NCBI GenBank assembly: GCA_963666415.2
Contig: CAXXPD010000003.1
Span: 930,001-994,000, forward strand
Reading direction: 5' to 3'
Origin: Bin87 sp963666415
GTDB taxonomy: Bacteria > Chloroflexota > Dehalococcoidia > Lucifugimonadales > UBA3495
Length of the DNA: 64,000 nucleotides
Shown here: in pieces, positions 52,719 to 61,155 of the stretch
Layout of the letters: the number at the start of each line of letters is the position of its first letter
Numbering within the stretch: position 1 is the first letter of the stretch
Position numbers and translations under genes: made by a program
The notes under the pieces: generated by a model
Told to the model about the DNA's origin: nothing
The model's database searches: none
Seen by the model: the letters and a program-made list of their open reading frames with translations, nothing else

Positions 52719-53960
52719 TCGACATAGAGCTGATGGACTGCCGCGGCCCACTGGGCCAGCGCGGTGTCCTTGGGGTAGAGCGCCACCAGGTCGTGGATAT
52801 CCCGCAACAGGTGGGCCCAGCACCGTTGCTTGGGGCCATCGTAATGGTGGTAGGCGGCGTAGAAATCGCTGACCAGTACTCCGGAGAATGACTCGCCCAG
52901 CGCTTCGTCCACCACCGCCTTGCCCCGACCCCGCCGCAGGAAGTAGCGTTCGGTGGGGGTGCTGAAAGTCCAGACGTAACCGTTGTTCCCATTCTGGCGC
53001 CAGCCGGTTTCGTCGGCGTGGACCACTGGGCTGGCGCGGATGCGGTCCAGGATCGCGGCCACCGCTGGTTGGGCCTGTTGCGCGGTCTGGTGAATGGCGC
53101 TCACGATGGCCCCCACGCTGAGGCGCAGCTGATGGACGGTGCACAGATACCACTGGATGCTGCGGATCGGCAGGCGCCCTTCTTCCCGTAGCGTGGCGAT
53201 GCGGCTGATCAGGTTGACGCCCAGGCGTTGGCGCCCCAGTGCCACGCCGTCCAGTTGCGCGGTGGGCACTCGGCGCCGCCGACACACTGGGCAGGTCCTG
53301 GCGATGAAGACATGCTCGGTGACTTGCACCGGAACCACCGGCAACTCGATGACTTCCCGGGTGCGCTGGACCCAGCCGCCAGTCAGGTGCGTCCCGCAAT
53401 CGGGACAGCTCTCCACCACGTGCTCCACCCGATGGGTCGGTGTCATGCGCCGGCGGGCGAAGCCGTGGCGTCGCTGCTTGCTGGGCTGCTGCTGCGCTGG
53501 CGGCGGGCGGCGGGCGGCCCGAACTGGACTTGAGGCCGGGCATTCGGGGCGGGCCGCCCGGTTTCGCCTGGCCTTCCAGTTCGGCAATCCGCCGCTCCAA
53601 CCGCTCAATCACCCGCTGCTGTTCCAGAACGGTGGCCTGCAGTTGGGCGATGATGGCGATGAGAACATCGCGACTGGCGGTGGTCAGGTCACTCTCAGTA
53701 TCCACTCCCTCTATATGACATAACCACCGCCACCCGTGCCAGTGTCTGGCAGGCCGCCTTCGGCCAATTTACTTCACCAAGTCTGAACAGTTACGTCAAA
53801 GGCGATTTGGATGCGGTCGGGGTGGTCATCTGCTAGCATCTTTTGGGTGCTCCTGGCCTGGGGACGGTTTCCTGTTTCAAAAGCCATTATCCCAGATGCA
53901 CAGGAGCACTTTCTTACCCCTTCAGCACACCGCGACACTCATCTTTTCGGTGGATTGGGG

Positions 53961-54027
53961 CTAAAGCCAGCAGCGCCGACAACGCCACCAAGCCTACGAC
54001 TATGGATTTTTGTGTTATCCCACGCAT
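53961..54027 (-). pseudogene. 5' end of the split binding-protein gene (signal peptide)
   Basis: ATG 54027 has GGAGG eight bases upstream and encodes a lipoprotein signal peptide MRGITQKSIVVGLVALSALL, then AL, before the IS1380 element. Removing the element with one CTAAA copy gives LALVIACGG in frame with the part ending at 47612. Confidence 0.92.
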
Positions 54028-54072
54028 TAAGACACCCTCCTCTGATCTACGGCCGAGGTTCAAAGCCAAATC

Positions 54073-54290
54073 CTATTGGCTCCGGTGCTTGATGTACTCG
54101 AAGCCGTCCATTTGCCGGACGTCGCTGGTCCGGACGTGTTCGGTGGGCGGGCCCATGGGCCAGATCGCATCGTTGTTGTAGTAGGTGAGGTCGGTCAGTG
54201 CGTTGTCAAACAGGAACTGCCGATTTCACGCTCCATGGCTTCGCGCTTCGCAGGGTCTACTTTACCCGTCGCACTACGCATCGCGTCGTC
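54073..54290 (-). pseudogene. C-terminal remnant of a second substrate-binding protein
   Basis: Minus-strand frames read ...AMEREIG, then after a one-base deletion FLFDNALTDLTYYNND and WPMGPP...MDGFEYIKHRSQ, a clear paralogue of the C-terminus of the binding protein at 47612 (FLFENALTNVGLYNFD). It lies directly upstream of that gene, so two binding-protein genes once stood in tandem. Only the last 70 codons remain. Confidence 0.75.
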
Positions 54291-54431
54291 AGACCTTTGG
54301 AATTCCAACCCGCGGTTGAAATGCAGTGATCTGACCGGGTTGGTCCCTTAACACCGGCGGGCGGCTGGACGTACTGTCTCCAGCCACCGCCCCAGACAGA
54401 ACATCTAAACATCCCTGAAAGGAGAATCCAG

Positions 54432-54566
54432 ATGCCACCTACCCGCAACGCGCATCCTACCACGGGCCCCTCCCGCCCGCAAATGTACTACAGCGTACCC
54501 ACCTTCATCGAGGCCGTCGAGCGGATGGATTGGAGGACTCAGGGCCTTTCGATTATCGGAACGTAG
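54432..54566 (+). pseudogene. Truncated small gene, interrupted by a repeat
   Basis: A 44-codon frame with a good RBS (AAAGGAG, eight bases upstream). It reads MPPTRNAHPTTGPSRP, then VPTFIEAVERMD, and stops inside the repeat at 54546. Just beyond the repeat, 54663-54707 reads a second VPTFIDAVEQKD, about three-quarters identical at DNA level. Family unknown. Confidence 0.4.
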
Positions 54567-54656
54567 CGGCCAAAGGTGAGCTGGCGACAGCGTTGGTCGC
54601 TACGGCTACGAGATTGCCACGCTGCGCTCGCAATGACATTAGGGGACAATCGAAAG
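54546..54656. repeat. Palindromic repeat with CTTTCGATT inverted ends
   Basis: An 111-bp copy of the unit at window start, bounded by CTTTCGATT and AATCGAAAG. Internal sequence holds GCTGGCGACAGCGTTGGTCG and TTGCCACGCTGCGCTCGCAA. It interrupts the small gene at 54432. Confidence 0.75.
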
Positions 54657-54716
54657 ACCCTGCACCGTACCTACCTTCATTGACGCCGTCGAGCAGAAGG
54701 ATTTGAGAATTGCCGA

Positions 54717-54960
54717 GTGCTGGATCGTGAGATCCTCGCCCTGGGCTACCACGGCAGCTATTCGACGGACTGCGGGCGTTATTGCGCCCTCAAAACGAGC
54801 ATGCTGGGGCTGGGTACCCCGGGAGGTGACCGCCAACTTATGCTTGAGAACCAGGATCGCGGTGCAGGAGCAGGCGGCAGACTTTTCTCCACCTGGCCAG
54901 GCGTTGGGAGGAAGTCCAGCGGAGATGTCGAATTTGCTCCAGGCACGGTGGCAGGATTGA
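54717..54960 (+). pseudogene. Possible ISL3-type transposase fragment
   Basis: Frames read VLDREILALGYHGSYST and LKTSMLGLG, then in another frame REVTANL, a pattern like the helix-turn-helix linker of ISL3 transposases. Short, frameshifted and without ends. The surrounding stretch 54961-55150 shows no gene. Confidence 0.3.
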
Positions 54961-55202
54961 CCGGGAGCGCCCCAGCTGTTTCTGACCGGCCTACCGACGT
55001 ACATCCCAAATCGGCTTCAATTTGGGTCGCGTGGTATACTGCATTTGGTGACGGTATTCCAAGTTCCCTCGTTCGCTCCTTGGCTACTTAGCTCACCCTC
55101 CGGTTCCTCGTCAGTTCCCCTCTGGACCTCCTAAGAACCATTCCGGTTCTTACTATGGTGGCCCAGACTACCTGTCAACCATCTAATGAAAAGGGGTCAC
55201 AA

Positions 55203-55517
55203 ATGACTAACGAGGACCGAAGCCTCTCCTGTAACGAGTGCGGTCAATCCTTCATCTTCAGCGCTGATGATCAGGCGTACCACGCTGAAAAAGGCTACAC
55301 CAACGAGCCCAAGCGTTGCCCAACCTGCCGCCAGGCCAAGCGGGCCCAGCGCAACGATGACGGCTTCGATAGAGGTGGTCGGGAAATGCACCCGGTCGTT
55401 TGCGCCGAGTGCGGCAAGGACACCACGGTGCCTTTCCTGCCCAGAGGCGACCGCCCGGTTTACTGTAGCGACTGCTTCAGACGACAAGGCACGCCGGCAA
55501 ATACGGGCAGATACTAG
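55203..55517 (+). CDS. Small double zinc-ribbon protein
   Basis: A 104-residue protein starting at ATG 55203 (AAGGGG upstream). The first zinc ribbon is SCNECGQSF...RCPTCRQAKR (residues 9-43, zf-trcl type). The second is CAECGKDTTVPF...YCSDCF (about 68-91), almost the same as the N-terminus of the DEAD-box helicase at 28980. Probably binds nucleic acid or ribosomes. An IS630 copy is inserted exactly at its stop codon, whose TAG is part of the junction. Confidence 0.85.
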   Translation: MTNEDRSLSCNECGQSFIFSADDQAYHAEKGYTNEPKRCPTCRQAKRAQRNDDGFDRGGREMHPVVCAECGKDTTVPFLPRGDRPVYCSDCFRRQGTPANTGRY

Positions 55518-56726
55518 TACCGTTGCCAGGTAGATTTGTAAGAATATAAGAAAGCAGCCATACTGGGGCATGATCTTTGTGTGAGGAAGTGCCCAGCCAT
55601 GGCTGCCATCAAGTATAAAGTAGAGTTGACCGAGGCCGAACGCTCCCGTCTCAATGAGGTGTCCCAGCGAGGCAAGGCGTCAGTGCGCACCGTGAAGCGT
55701 GCGCTGTCGCTGCTCAAGGCTGACCAGGGGCTTCGGGACCGTGAGATAGCCGATGTGCTGTTGGTCAACGCGGCCACGGTCGCCAGAGCGCGGAAGCGGT
55801 ACGTGGAGGAAGGACTTGAGGCCGCCATCAATGACCGACCGCGGCCGGGCCAGGAGCGCAAGCTGGACGGCAAGCAGGAAGCGCACCTGATCGCCTTCGC
55901 GTGCCGCGCCGCGCCCGCAGGGCACACGCACTGGACACTCCAGTTGTTGGCCGACCAGGTGGTGGAGTTGGAGTTTGCCGAGAGCATCTCCCTGGAGACG
56001 GTGCGCCAGATACTCAAAAAAACGAACTCAAGCCCTGGCAGAAGAAAGAGTGGTGTATCCCCAAGGTGAGCGGGGAGTTCGTGGCGCGGATGGAGGACGT
56101 GCTGGACCTGTACCAACCGGAGTACAATCCGGAGCGTCCGGTAGTGTGTTTCGACGAGACCTCCAGGCAATTGACTGGGGAGGTGCGTCCGCCCATCGAG
56201 GCTGCCCCCGGACGGGTGGCACGCTATGACACCGAGTACCAGCGAAACGGGATCCGGAACCTGTTCATGATCTGCGAGCCGAAGGGTGGATGGAGACATG
56301 TGGAGGTGACCGAGCGCCGCACTGCCGTGGACTTCGCGCACCAGATGCGGTGGCTGGTGGACGAGGCCTACCCTGATGCCGAGGTGGTCAGGCTGGTACT
56401 GGACAACCTCAACACCCACAAGCTCGGCTCGCTCTACGAAGCATTTGAGCCGTGCGAAGCTCGGCGCATCGCCCAACGCCTCGAGTTTCATTACACTCCT
56501 ACGCATGGCAGCTGGCTGAACATGGCTGAGATCGAGTTGAGCGTCTTCCGCAGAGGGTGTCTGAACCGCCGTATCAGCGATGAGCCGGAGCTGCGGCGAG
56601 AGGTTGCGGCGCTCGAACGCGAGCGCAACGCAGCAAAATCAGCCATAGACTGGCGGTTTACCACCCAAGATGCTCGCCGTAAGCTCCAGCATATCTACCC
56701 TACAAAACCAGATTGACACGGTACTA
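55515..56726 (+). mobile_element. IS630-family element, copy 2
   Basis: Same length (1212 bp) and ends as copy 1, opposite orientation. Its right end abuts the left end of another IS630-type element at the shared TA. Confidence 0.9.
55599..56716 (+). CDS. IS630 transposase by -1 frameshift, copy 2
   Basis: Nearly identical to copy 1: two N-terminal helix-turn-helix regions in frame 0, an A7 run at 56016-56022, then the DDE part in the -1 frame. The start at 55599 has GAGGAAG nine bases upstream. Only a few residues differ from copy 1 (Lys for Glu in GKQEAHL, Ile for Thr in RNGIRNL), and the slippery run is kept. Confidence 0.88.
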
Positions 56727-57096
56727 AACCAAAGCCAAGGTGAAATGCGCAGGATAATGCGGTAAATTTAGTGGGGAATTAGGTTAGCCCGTTATGGGGT
56801 CAGGGAGGGGCTGGTGATGGGTGTGAGGCAGATAGACCGGTTTCTCGAACAATGGCAGATGGACGCCAGGGATCTGCACCGGCGGCTTATTCTAGCGCCG
56901 ACATCCCGGGAGCCGGAACGATGGCACGCCATCTGGCTGCTGGCCCAAGGATGGACGGCTTCGGGTACAGCGCAGGCCCTGGGACGAGATCAGCACACCA
57001 TCGGACGATGGGCTGATAGACGACAATTAGTCCTGCCGGTAACGACGACTATTTTTGCCGGTCGAAATGGGGTAATTATTCGGTACGGAGGTACCG

Positions 57097-58615
57097 TTGA
57101 TTACAGACCGACAAACCAGGCTATTGAGGCAGAAACGTATGGAAGGCAAGACACAGGAAACGGCAGCGGCCAAGGCTGGGATGAGCGTGCGTTCAGCGCG
57201 CAAGTGGCAGAGTGGCCCATTGCCGTCGCAGGCGAAACCGGAGCATCGGTGGCGTACTCGGCCGGATCCCTTCGACGGGGTGTGGGAGGATGAGATTGAG
57301 CCGCTGCTGCGGAATGATCCGACGGGCAAGCTGAAGGCAACGACAATTATCGACTGGCTAGCCGAGCAGCATCCCGGGCGGTTCAGCGCGTCCCAGCTGC
57401 GCACCCTGCAACGACGATTGCAGGCCCTTCGACAGGCTCAGGAGGCGGGCGCGGCATGGTCCGGATCAGGAGGTGTACTTCCCCCAGGTGCATCCGCCGG
57501 GACGGGAGGCCCAGTTCGACTTCACCCACTGCGGGGAACTCAAGGTGACCATCGCCGGACAGTCCTACCCCCACCTGCTGTTCCAGCTGATACTCAGCCA
57601 CTCGGGGTGGCGCTACGCTGAGGTCGCCGCCGGCGAGACCTTCCTGGCCTTGCAGCAGGGATTGCAGAATGCCCTCTGGACCCTGGGCGGCGTTCCAGAG
57701 GTGGTGCGCAGCGACAATACCGCGGCTGCCACTCACGAATTGCGCAGCAGCCGCGGCCGCGCTCTTAACGACAATTACGCCGCCCTGCTGGACCACTATG
57801 GCCTCCGCTCCACCCGCATCAATCCCGGCCAGAGCCATGAAAACGGCGTCGCCGAGCACGCTCACTACCGCCTCAAGGACGCCATCGACCAAGCCCTCAT
57901 CCTGCGGGGCAGCCGCGATTTCGACACTGTCGACGACTACGCCAGCTTCGTCCGGCAGATGGTGGAGAGACGCAATCGCCTGGTAGAGGGGAAGCTGGAG
58001 CAGGAGTTGCTTTGCCTGGGCTCCCTACCGCCAGCTCCGGTGCCGGAATACGTCAACTACCAGTCCAAGGTGCGCAAGTGGTGCACCATCCAGGTAGCGG
58101 GACATAGCTACAGCGTGCCCTCCCGCCTCATCGGCAAGGAGGTGCAGATCCGTCTGTACGCCGACTGGGCGGAAGTGTACTACAAGGGCCACCTGGTGGA
58201 ACGGATGGAACGGGTGCGTGGCGAGGGGGAAGCCAACGTCAATTACCGCCACGTCATCGGCTCATTGGTGCGCAAGCCCGGAGCCTTTGCCCGCTACCGC
58301 TTCCGGGAGCAGCTGTTTCCCACCATGCACTTCCGGCTGACCTACGACGCGCTCAGGGAATGGCGTGGGGAGCGTGCCGACGTGGAGTACGTGCGGATCC
58401 TGCACCTGGCGGCGACCACCATGGAAGCCACGGTGGACAGCGCGCTGTCGTTACTGCTGGAGGCGGGTGAGTCCTTCGACTACGCGGAGGTGCGGGACCT
58501 GGCCGAGCCCAAGGTGCCCGAAGCTCCGGTGCTGGTCTGGTCTGGGAAGCCGGACCTGAAAATCTACGACCGCCTGCTCACGGTCAGCCTGGCGGCGGCG
58601 GGGGTGTGCGCATGA
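57097..58615 (+). pseudogene. istA: IS21 transposase IstA, frameshifted by a short repeat
   Basis: Translation starts at TTG 57097 after GGAGG. Frame 1 gives the helix-turn-helix N-terminus (KTQETAAAKAGMSVRSARKW) to LQRRLQ. A CCCTTCGACAGGCTCAGGAG insert at 57424-57445 shifts the frame by one; the rest continues in frame 2 with RARHGPDQEVYFPQVHPPGR-type sequence, AQFDFTHCGEL (Asp), VVRSDNTAAATHEL (Asp) and NGVAEHAHYRLKDAI (Glu). Without the insert the protein would be about 500 residues. Confidence 0.88.
57424..57445. repeat. CCTTCGACAGGCTCAGGA repeat inserted in istA
   Basis: Twenty-two bases between the codons for LQRRLQ and RARHG. It contains the dispersed repeat core and ends in AGG. Confidence 0.85.
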
Positions 58616-59388
58616 CGGACACCAGCGTGATGCAGGAACGCATCGGCCAGTTGTGCGGCCAATTCAAGCTGCCCACGGTGGGGGCCCAGTCGGTGGCTCG
58701 TTTCACCGCCGCTGGACACGGCGATGCCCTGGCAACTTTCCTGGAGGTACTGGAACAGGAAGCTGAGGATCGCCGCCACCGACGCATCAACCGGCTGCGC
58801 CGGGAGTCCCGGCTGCCCTCGGGCAAGACCTGGGAAACCTTCGAGCACGACCGAGTCCCCCTGGCGCTGCGGCAGCAACTGGACCAGCTGGCCCAGGGCA
58901 GCTTTGTGGAGCGCGGCATCAACGTGCTGGCCTTCGGGCTGCCCGGCACCGGCAAGACCCACGCCCGGTGCGCCCTGGGCCACCGCCTGGTGGAAGCCGG
59001 CCACTCCGTCCTCTTCGCTCCGGCCTACCGTCTGGTGCAGGAACTGCTCGCCGCCAAGCGCGACCTGGACCTGCCCCGCCAGCTGCGCAAGCTGGACAAC
59101 TTCGACTTCCTGCTCCTCGACGACCTGGGCTACCTGCCCCAGGGCGCCGAGGAGTCGGAGGTCCTCTTCACCCTCATCGCCGAACGCTACGAGCGCCGGT
59201 CGTTGGGCATCACGTCAAACCTGGTCTTCTCAGAGTGGGAGCGCATCTTTGCCAACCCCATGGCCACCGCCGCGGCGATTGACCGGGGCGTGCACCACTC
59301 CGTCATCCTGGAGTTTGACGTCCCCAGCTACCGCACCAACGCAGCCCAGCAACGCGTCCAGGCCAAGGAGGTGAACCGGCAAAACTGA
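58612..59388 (+). CDS. istB: IS21 helper ATPase IstB
   Basis: A 258-residue AAA+ ATPase of the DnaC/IstB type that helps IstA choose targets. ATG 58612 overlaps the istA stop (ATGA). Walker A is FGLPGTGKTHAR (about residue 107), Walker B FDFLLLDDLGYLPQ, and ITSNLVFSEW is sensor 1. Intact, though its partner IstA is broken. Confidence 0.93.
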   Translation: MTDTSVMQERIGQLCGQFKLPTVGAQSVARFTAAGHGDALATFLEVLEQEAEDRRHRRINRLRRESRLPSGKTWETFEHDRVPLALRQQLDQLAQGSFVERGINVLAFGLPGTGKTHARCALGHRLVEAGHSVLFAPAYRLVQELLAAKRDLDLPRQLRKLDNFDFLLLDDLGYLPQGAEESEVLFTLIAERYERRSLGITSNLVFSEWERIFANPMATAAAIDRGVHHSVILEFDVPSYRTNAAQQRVQAKEVNRQN

Positions 59389-59575
59389 TTGACGCCAACC
59401 GGCAAATATAGTTGACGCGGGACATGGGCCGCCGCCTTTGGCGAGGGCGGGCCTGCCGCCTTGATTTTCGAGCAGTCTGGGGGTTCCCCCCGCCCTTAGC
59501 GAGGCGCAGCAGGCGGAGTTGAAGGCGGCGGTGCAGGAACTGCCCACCATGGCTGGCATCAAACTGGCCAACTGG

Positions 59576-59597
59576 ACCCTTCGGCAGGCTCAGGAGG
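59576..59597. repeat. CCTTCGGCAGGCTCAGGA repeat inserted in the IS630-type transposase
   Basis: Twenty-two bases between the codons for ANW and KVVHQF, again ending in AGG and shifting the frame by one. Confidence 0.85.
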
Positions 59598-60395
59598 AAG
59601 GTGGTCCATCAGTTTGTCTCGGAGCGATTCGACATCAGCCTGAGCCGCAGCGATTGCCTGAACTATCTGCATCGGTTGGGGTTCGTCCTGAAGCGTCCCA
59701 AGAAGCGATTGGTCAAGGCCGACAAAAGGAAGCGGGAGTCCTTCGTGGCGGAGTACGCTGCCCTGACGGAGGAGGCGCGGCGGTTCGGGGCCAAGATTTT
59801 CTTCGCCGACGAGGCTCATTTCCGGGCGGATGCCGGGCTTCGGGGCAAGTAGGTACTCAAGGGAGAGCCAGCCCTGGTGGACTCGAGCAGCCCGCGGTGG
59901 GGCGAGAAGGCCAGCTACTACTCGGCAGTGTGCCTGGAGACCGGAGAGGTGGAGTGGATGGAACTGGAGGGTAACAGCAACTCCAGGACATCGGAGGCCT
60001 TTCTGAGGCAACTGAGGGAGAGGCATTCCGGTCCGCTGAAGGTGATCTGGGACAACGCACCGGCGCACCGCGGTGAGGCCGTCAGGGAGTATCTGCGGAC
60101 GCTTGGGCGGGCGCTGCGGCTGGTGAACCTGCCGGGCTACAGTCTGGACTTCAACGCCGATGAGGCGGTCTGGGGCTGGGCTAGAGAGGAGGCCACTGGA
60201 AACCTGTGCCTGGGGACCAAGGCTCTGGTGCAGGAGAGGGTCGGCAACTTCCTCGGCGGGCTGGCCAGCCGGAGAGATGAAGTCAAACGGCGCTGCCGGA
60301 CCGTCCTGCAATCAAGGGCGGAGAGGCTCCCGCGAAACCTCCGGTCCGATTCCCAAAGACCTGAAAATGCACATCCCACCTTGGCTTTGGTTTAG

Positions 60396-61150
60396 TTGCT
60401 GGCATTGTGGTGAATGGGCCCGGGATGCTTAATCCGTTTCCCCGGGTCGCCGGTGCCGGGGCACGGGAAGGATTGGTAGCAATGGTAGGGACACCATTGG
60501 AATGGAAACCAATCAATTCGCGGTGTGTGGAACGACCACGTTGGGGAGCACGGTTAGGGGAACGGCCGGTAGCTCCCGAGCGGCGTCTACGGTGAAAGCC
60601 GGGCGGCGGCCATTGTAGGCCATGGGACCTGAAACTGGGAGAGGGCGTCGCCCCGGTATTGGAGGCGTTGCAGGCGGCGAGCCTCAATCGGTTCAAGGGC
60701 ATCCGCCACAACGTTACCTGGAGCCCGGACCCGGAATTGGACAACCGGGACGCTGAAGGAATATCGGCCAACGACGCCTTCCGCACTGGGGCCCGGGTCC
60801 TGGCCAGGATGGGTTGTCCCTGGACATGATGCTGTCCTTCCCTCAACTGACCGAGTTTGCCGAATTCGCCCCGGCAGTGCCCGAATCGCCTATTATCATC
60901 AACCGCATGAGGGGCGTTAGCCGATCCGGGATTTATGCCAACCTGGACGATGAATTAATCCCCGCGTGGCGGGAGGGATCGGCGCCGTGGCCGCCTGCCC
61001 CAACGTAACCTGCAAGCTGGAGGGAATGGGAATACCCCGCTGGGGATTCGGCTGGCACATCACGGCAGTCCCCATCGGTTCTGAGGAACTGGCCGATACG
61101 AAGAATCCAGAATTCGAACACCGAGCCCACAAGCCAAATTCTGGGTCTGT
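60396..61150 (+). pseudogene. Amidohydrolase-family gene remnant
   Basis: Between the IS630-type and IS1380 elements, plus-strand frames carry pieces of a TIM-barrel amidohydrolase: RFKGIRHNVTWSPDPEL, GLSLDMMLSFPQLTEFAEFA, IIINRMRGV, AVAACPNVTCKLEGMG and IPRWGFGWH with IGSEELADT. At least three frameshifts separate them, and the metal-site His of the HMGG-type motif is changed (NRMRG). The first 200 bases (60396-60600) show nothing certain. Confidence 0.75.
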
Positions 61151-61155
61151 TTTAA

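Larger units (their letters stand above)
50971..53705 (-). pseudogene. IS66 transposase, split by IS256 and frameshifted
   Basis: The N-terminal part from 53705 has the coiled coil (VIERLERRIAELEGQ). The frame changes in the GC-rich run near 53500-53520, after which the zinc finger and DDE segments follow (CPDCGTH, VVHADETGWRQNG, VSDFYAAYHHYDG) up to the IS256 insertion at 52719. The remainder resumes at 51355 and ends SDNNPAERSLRHLVISRK...ACRQLLTSPQ. Confidence 0.9.
50963..53794 (-). mobile_element. IS66-family element, copy 2, interrupted by IS256
   Basis: Inverted ends GTAACTGTTCAGA / TCTGAACAGTTAC and an 8-bp target duplication GTCAAAGG (50955-50962 and 53795-53802). It is related to, but clearly different from, the element at 22802. 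Confidence 0.93.
49673..53839 (-). pseudogene. IS1380 transposase, broken copy
   Basis: The start codon lies at 53839 and the first 12 codons are cut from the rest by the IS66 insertion (50963-53802 including the duplication). A second lesion is one extra C in the run at about 50672-50676, absent from copy 2, which shifts the frame. The rest matches copy 2 (LTIDLDSTICETYG, LRVRADSGF-like region, AEIENAIRDLKYG). Confidence 0.9.
49392..53960 (-). mobile_element. IS1380-family element, copy 1, interrupted
   Basis: Ends CCCGAATCCACCGAA and TTCGGTGGATTGGGG, target duplication CTAAA at 49387-49391 and 53961-53965. Without the IS66 element inside it, it is 1729 bp, one base longer than intact copy 2 at 61156. 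It lies in the signal-peptide codons of the binding-protein gene. Confidence 0.93.
57014..59424 (+). mobile_element. IS21-family element
   Basis: A 2411-bp element beginning TGATAGACGAC and ending GACGCGGGACA, with a 5-bp target duplication TGGGC (57009-57013 and 59425-59429). Both ends hold two copies of a roughly 20-bp repeat ending TTTGCCGGT-like, the multiple IstA-binding sites typical of IS21. Confidence 0.9.
56727..60392 (+). mobile_element. Second IS630-type element, interrupted by IS21
   Basis: Inverted ends AACCAAAGCCAAGGTG / CACCTTGGCTTTGGTT with TA on both sides. Without the 2411-bp IS21 and its 5-bp duplication it is about 1250 bp. It is the likely parent of the MITE at 46203. 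Confidence 0.85.
56817..60395 (+). pseudogene. IS630-type transposase, broken three times
   Basis: The N-terminal part (QIDRFLEQWQMDARDLHRRL, HTIGRW) is cut by IS21 and resumes seamlessly at 59425 with AAAFGEGGPAALIFEQ. The frame is then shifted by a CCTTCGGCAGGCTCAGGA insertion at 59576-59597, continues with KVVHQFVSERFDISLS and FFADEAHF (first Asp), meets a TAG at 59848-59850, and ends with VIWDNAPAHRG and DFNADEAVWGWAREE (second Asp and Glu). Confidence 0.9.
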
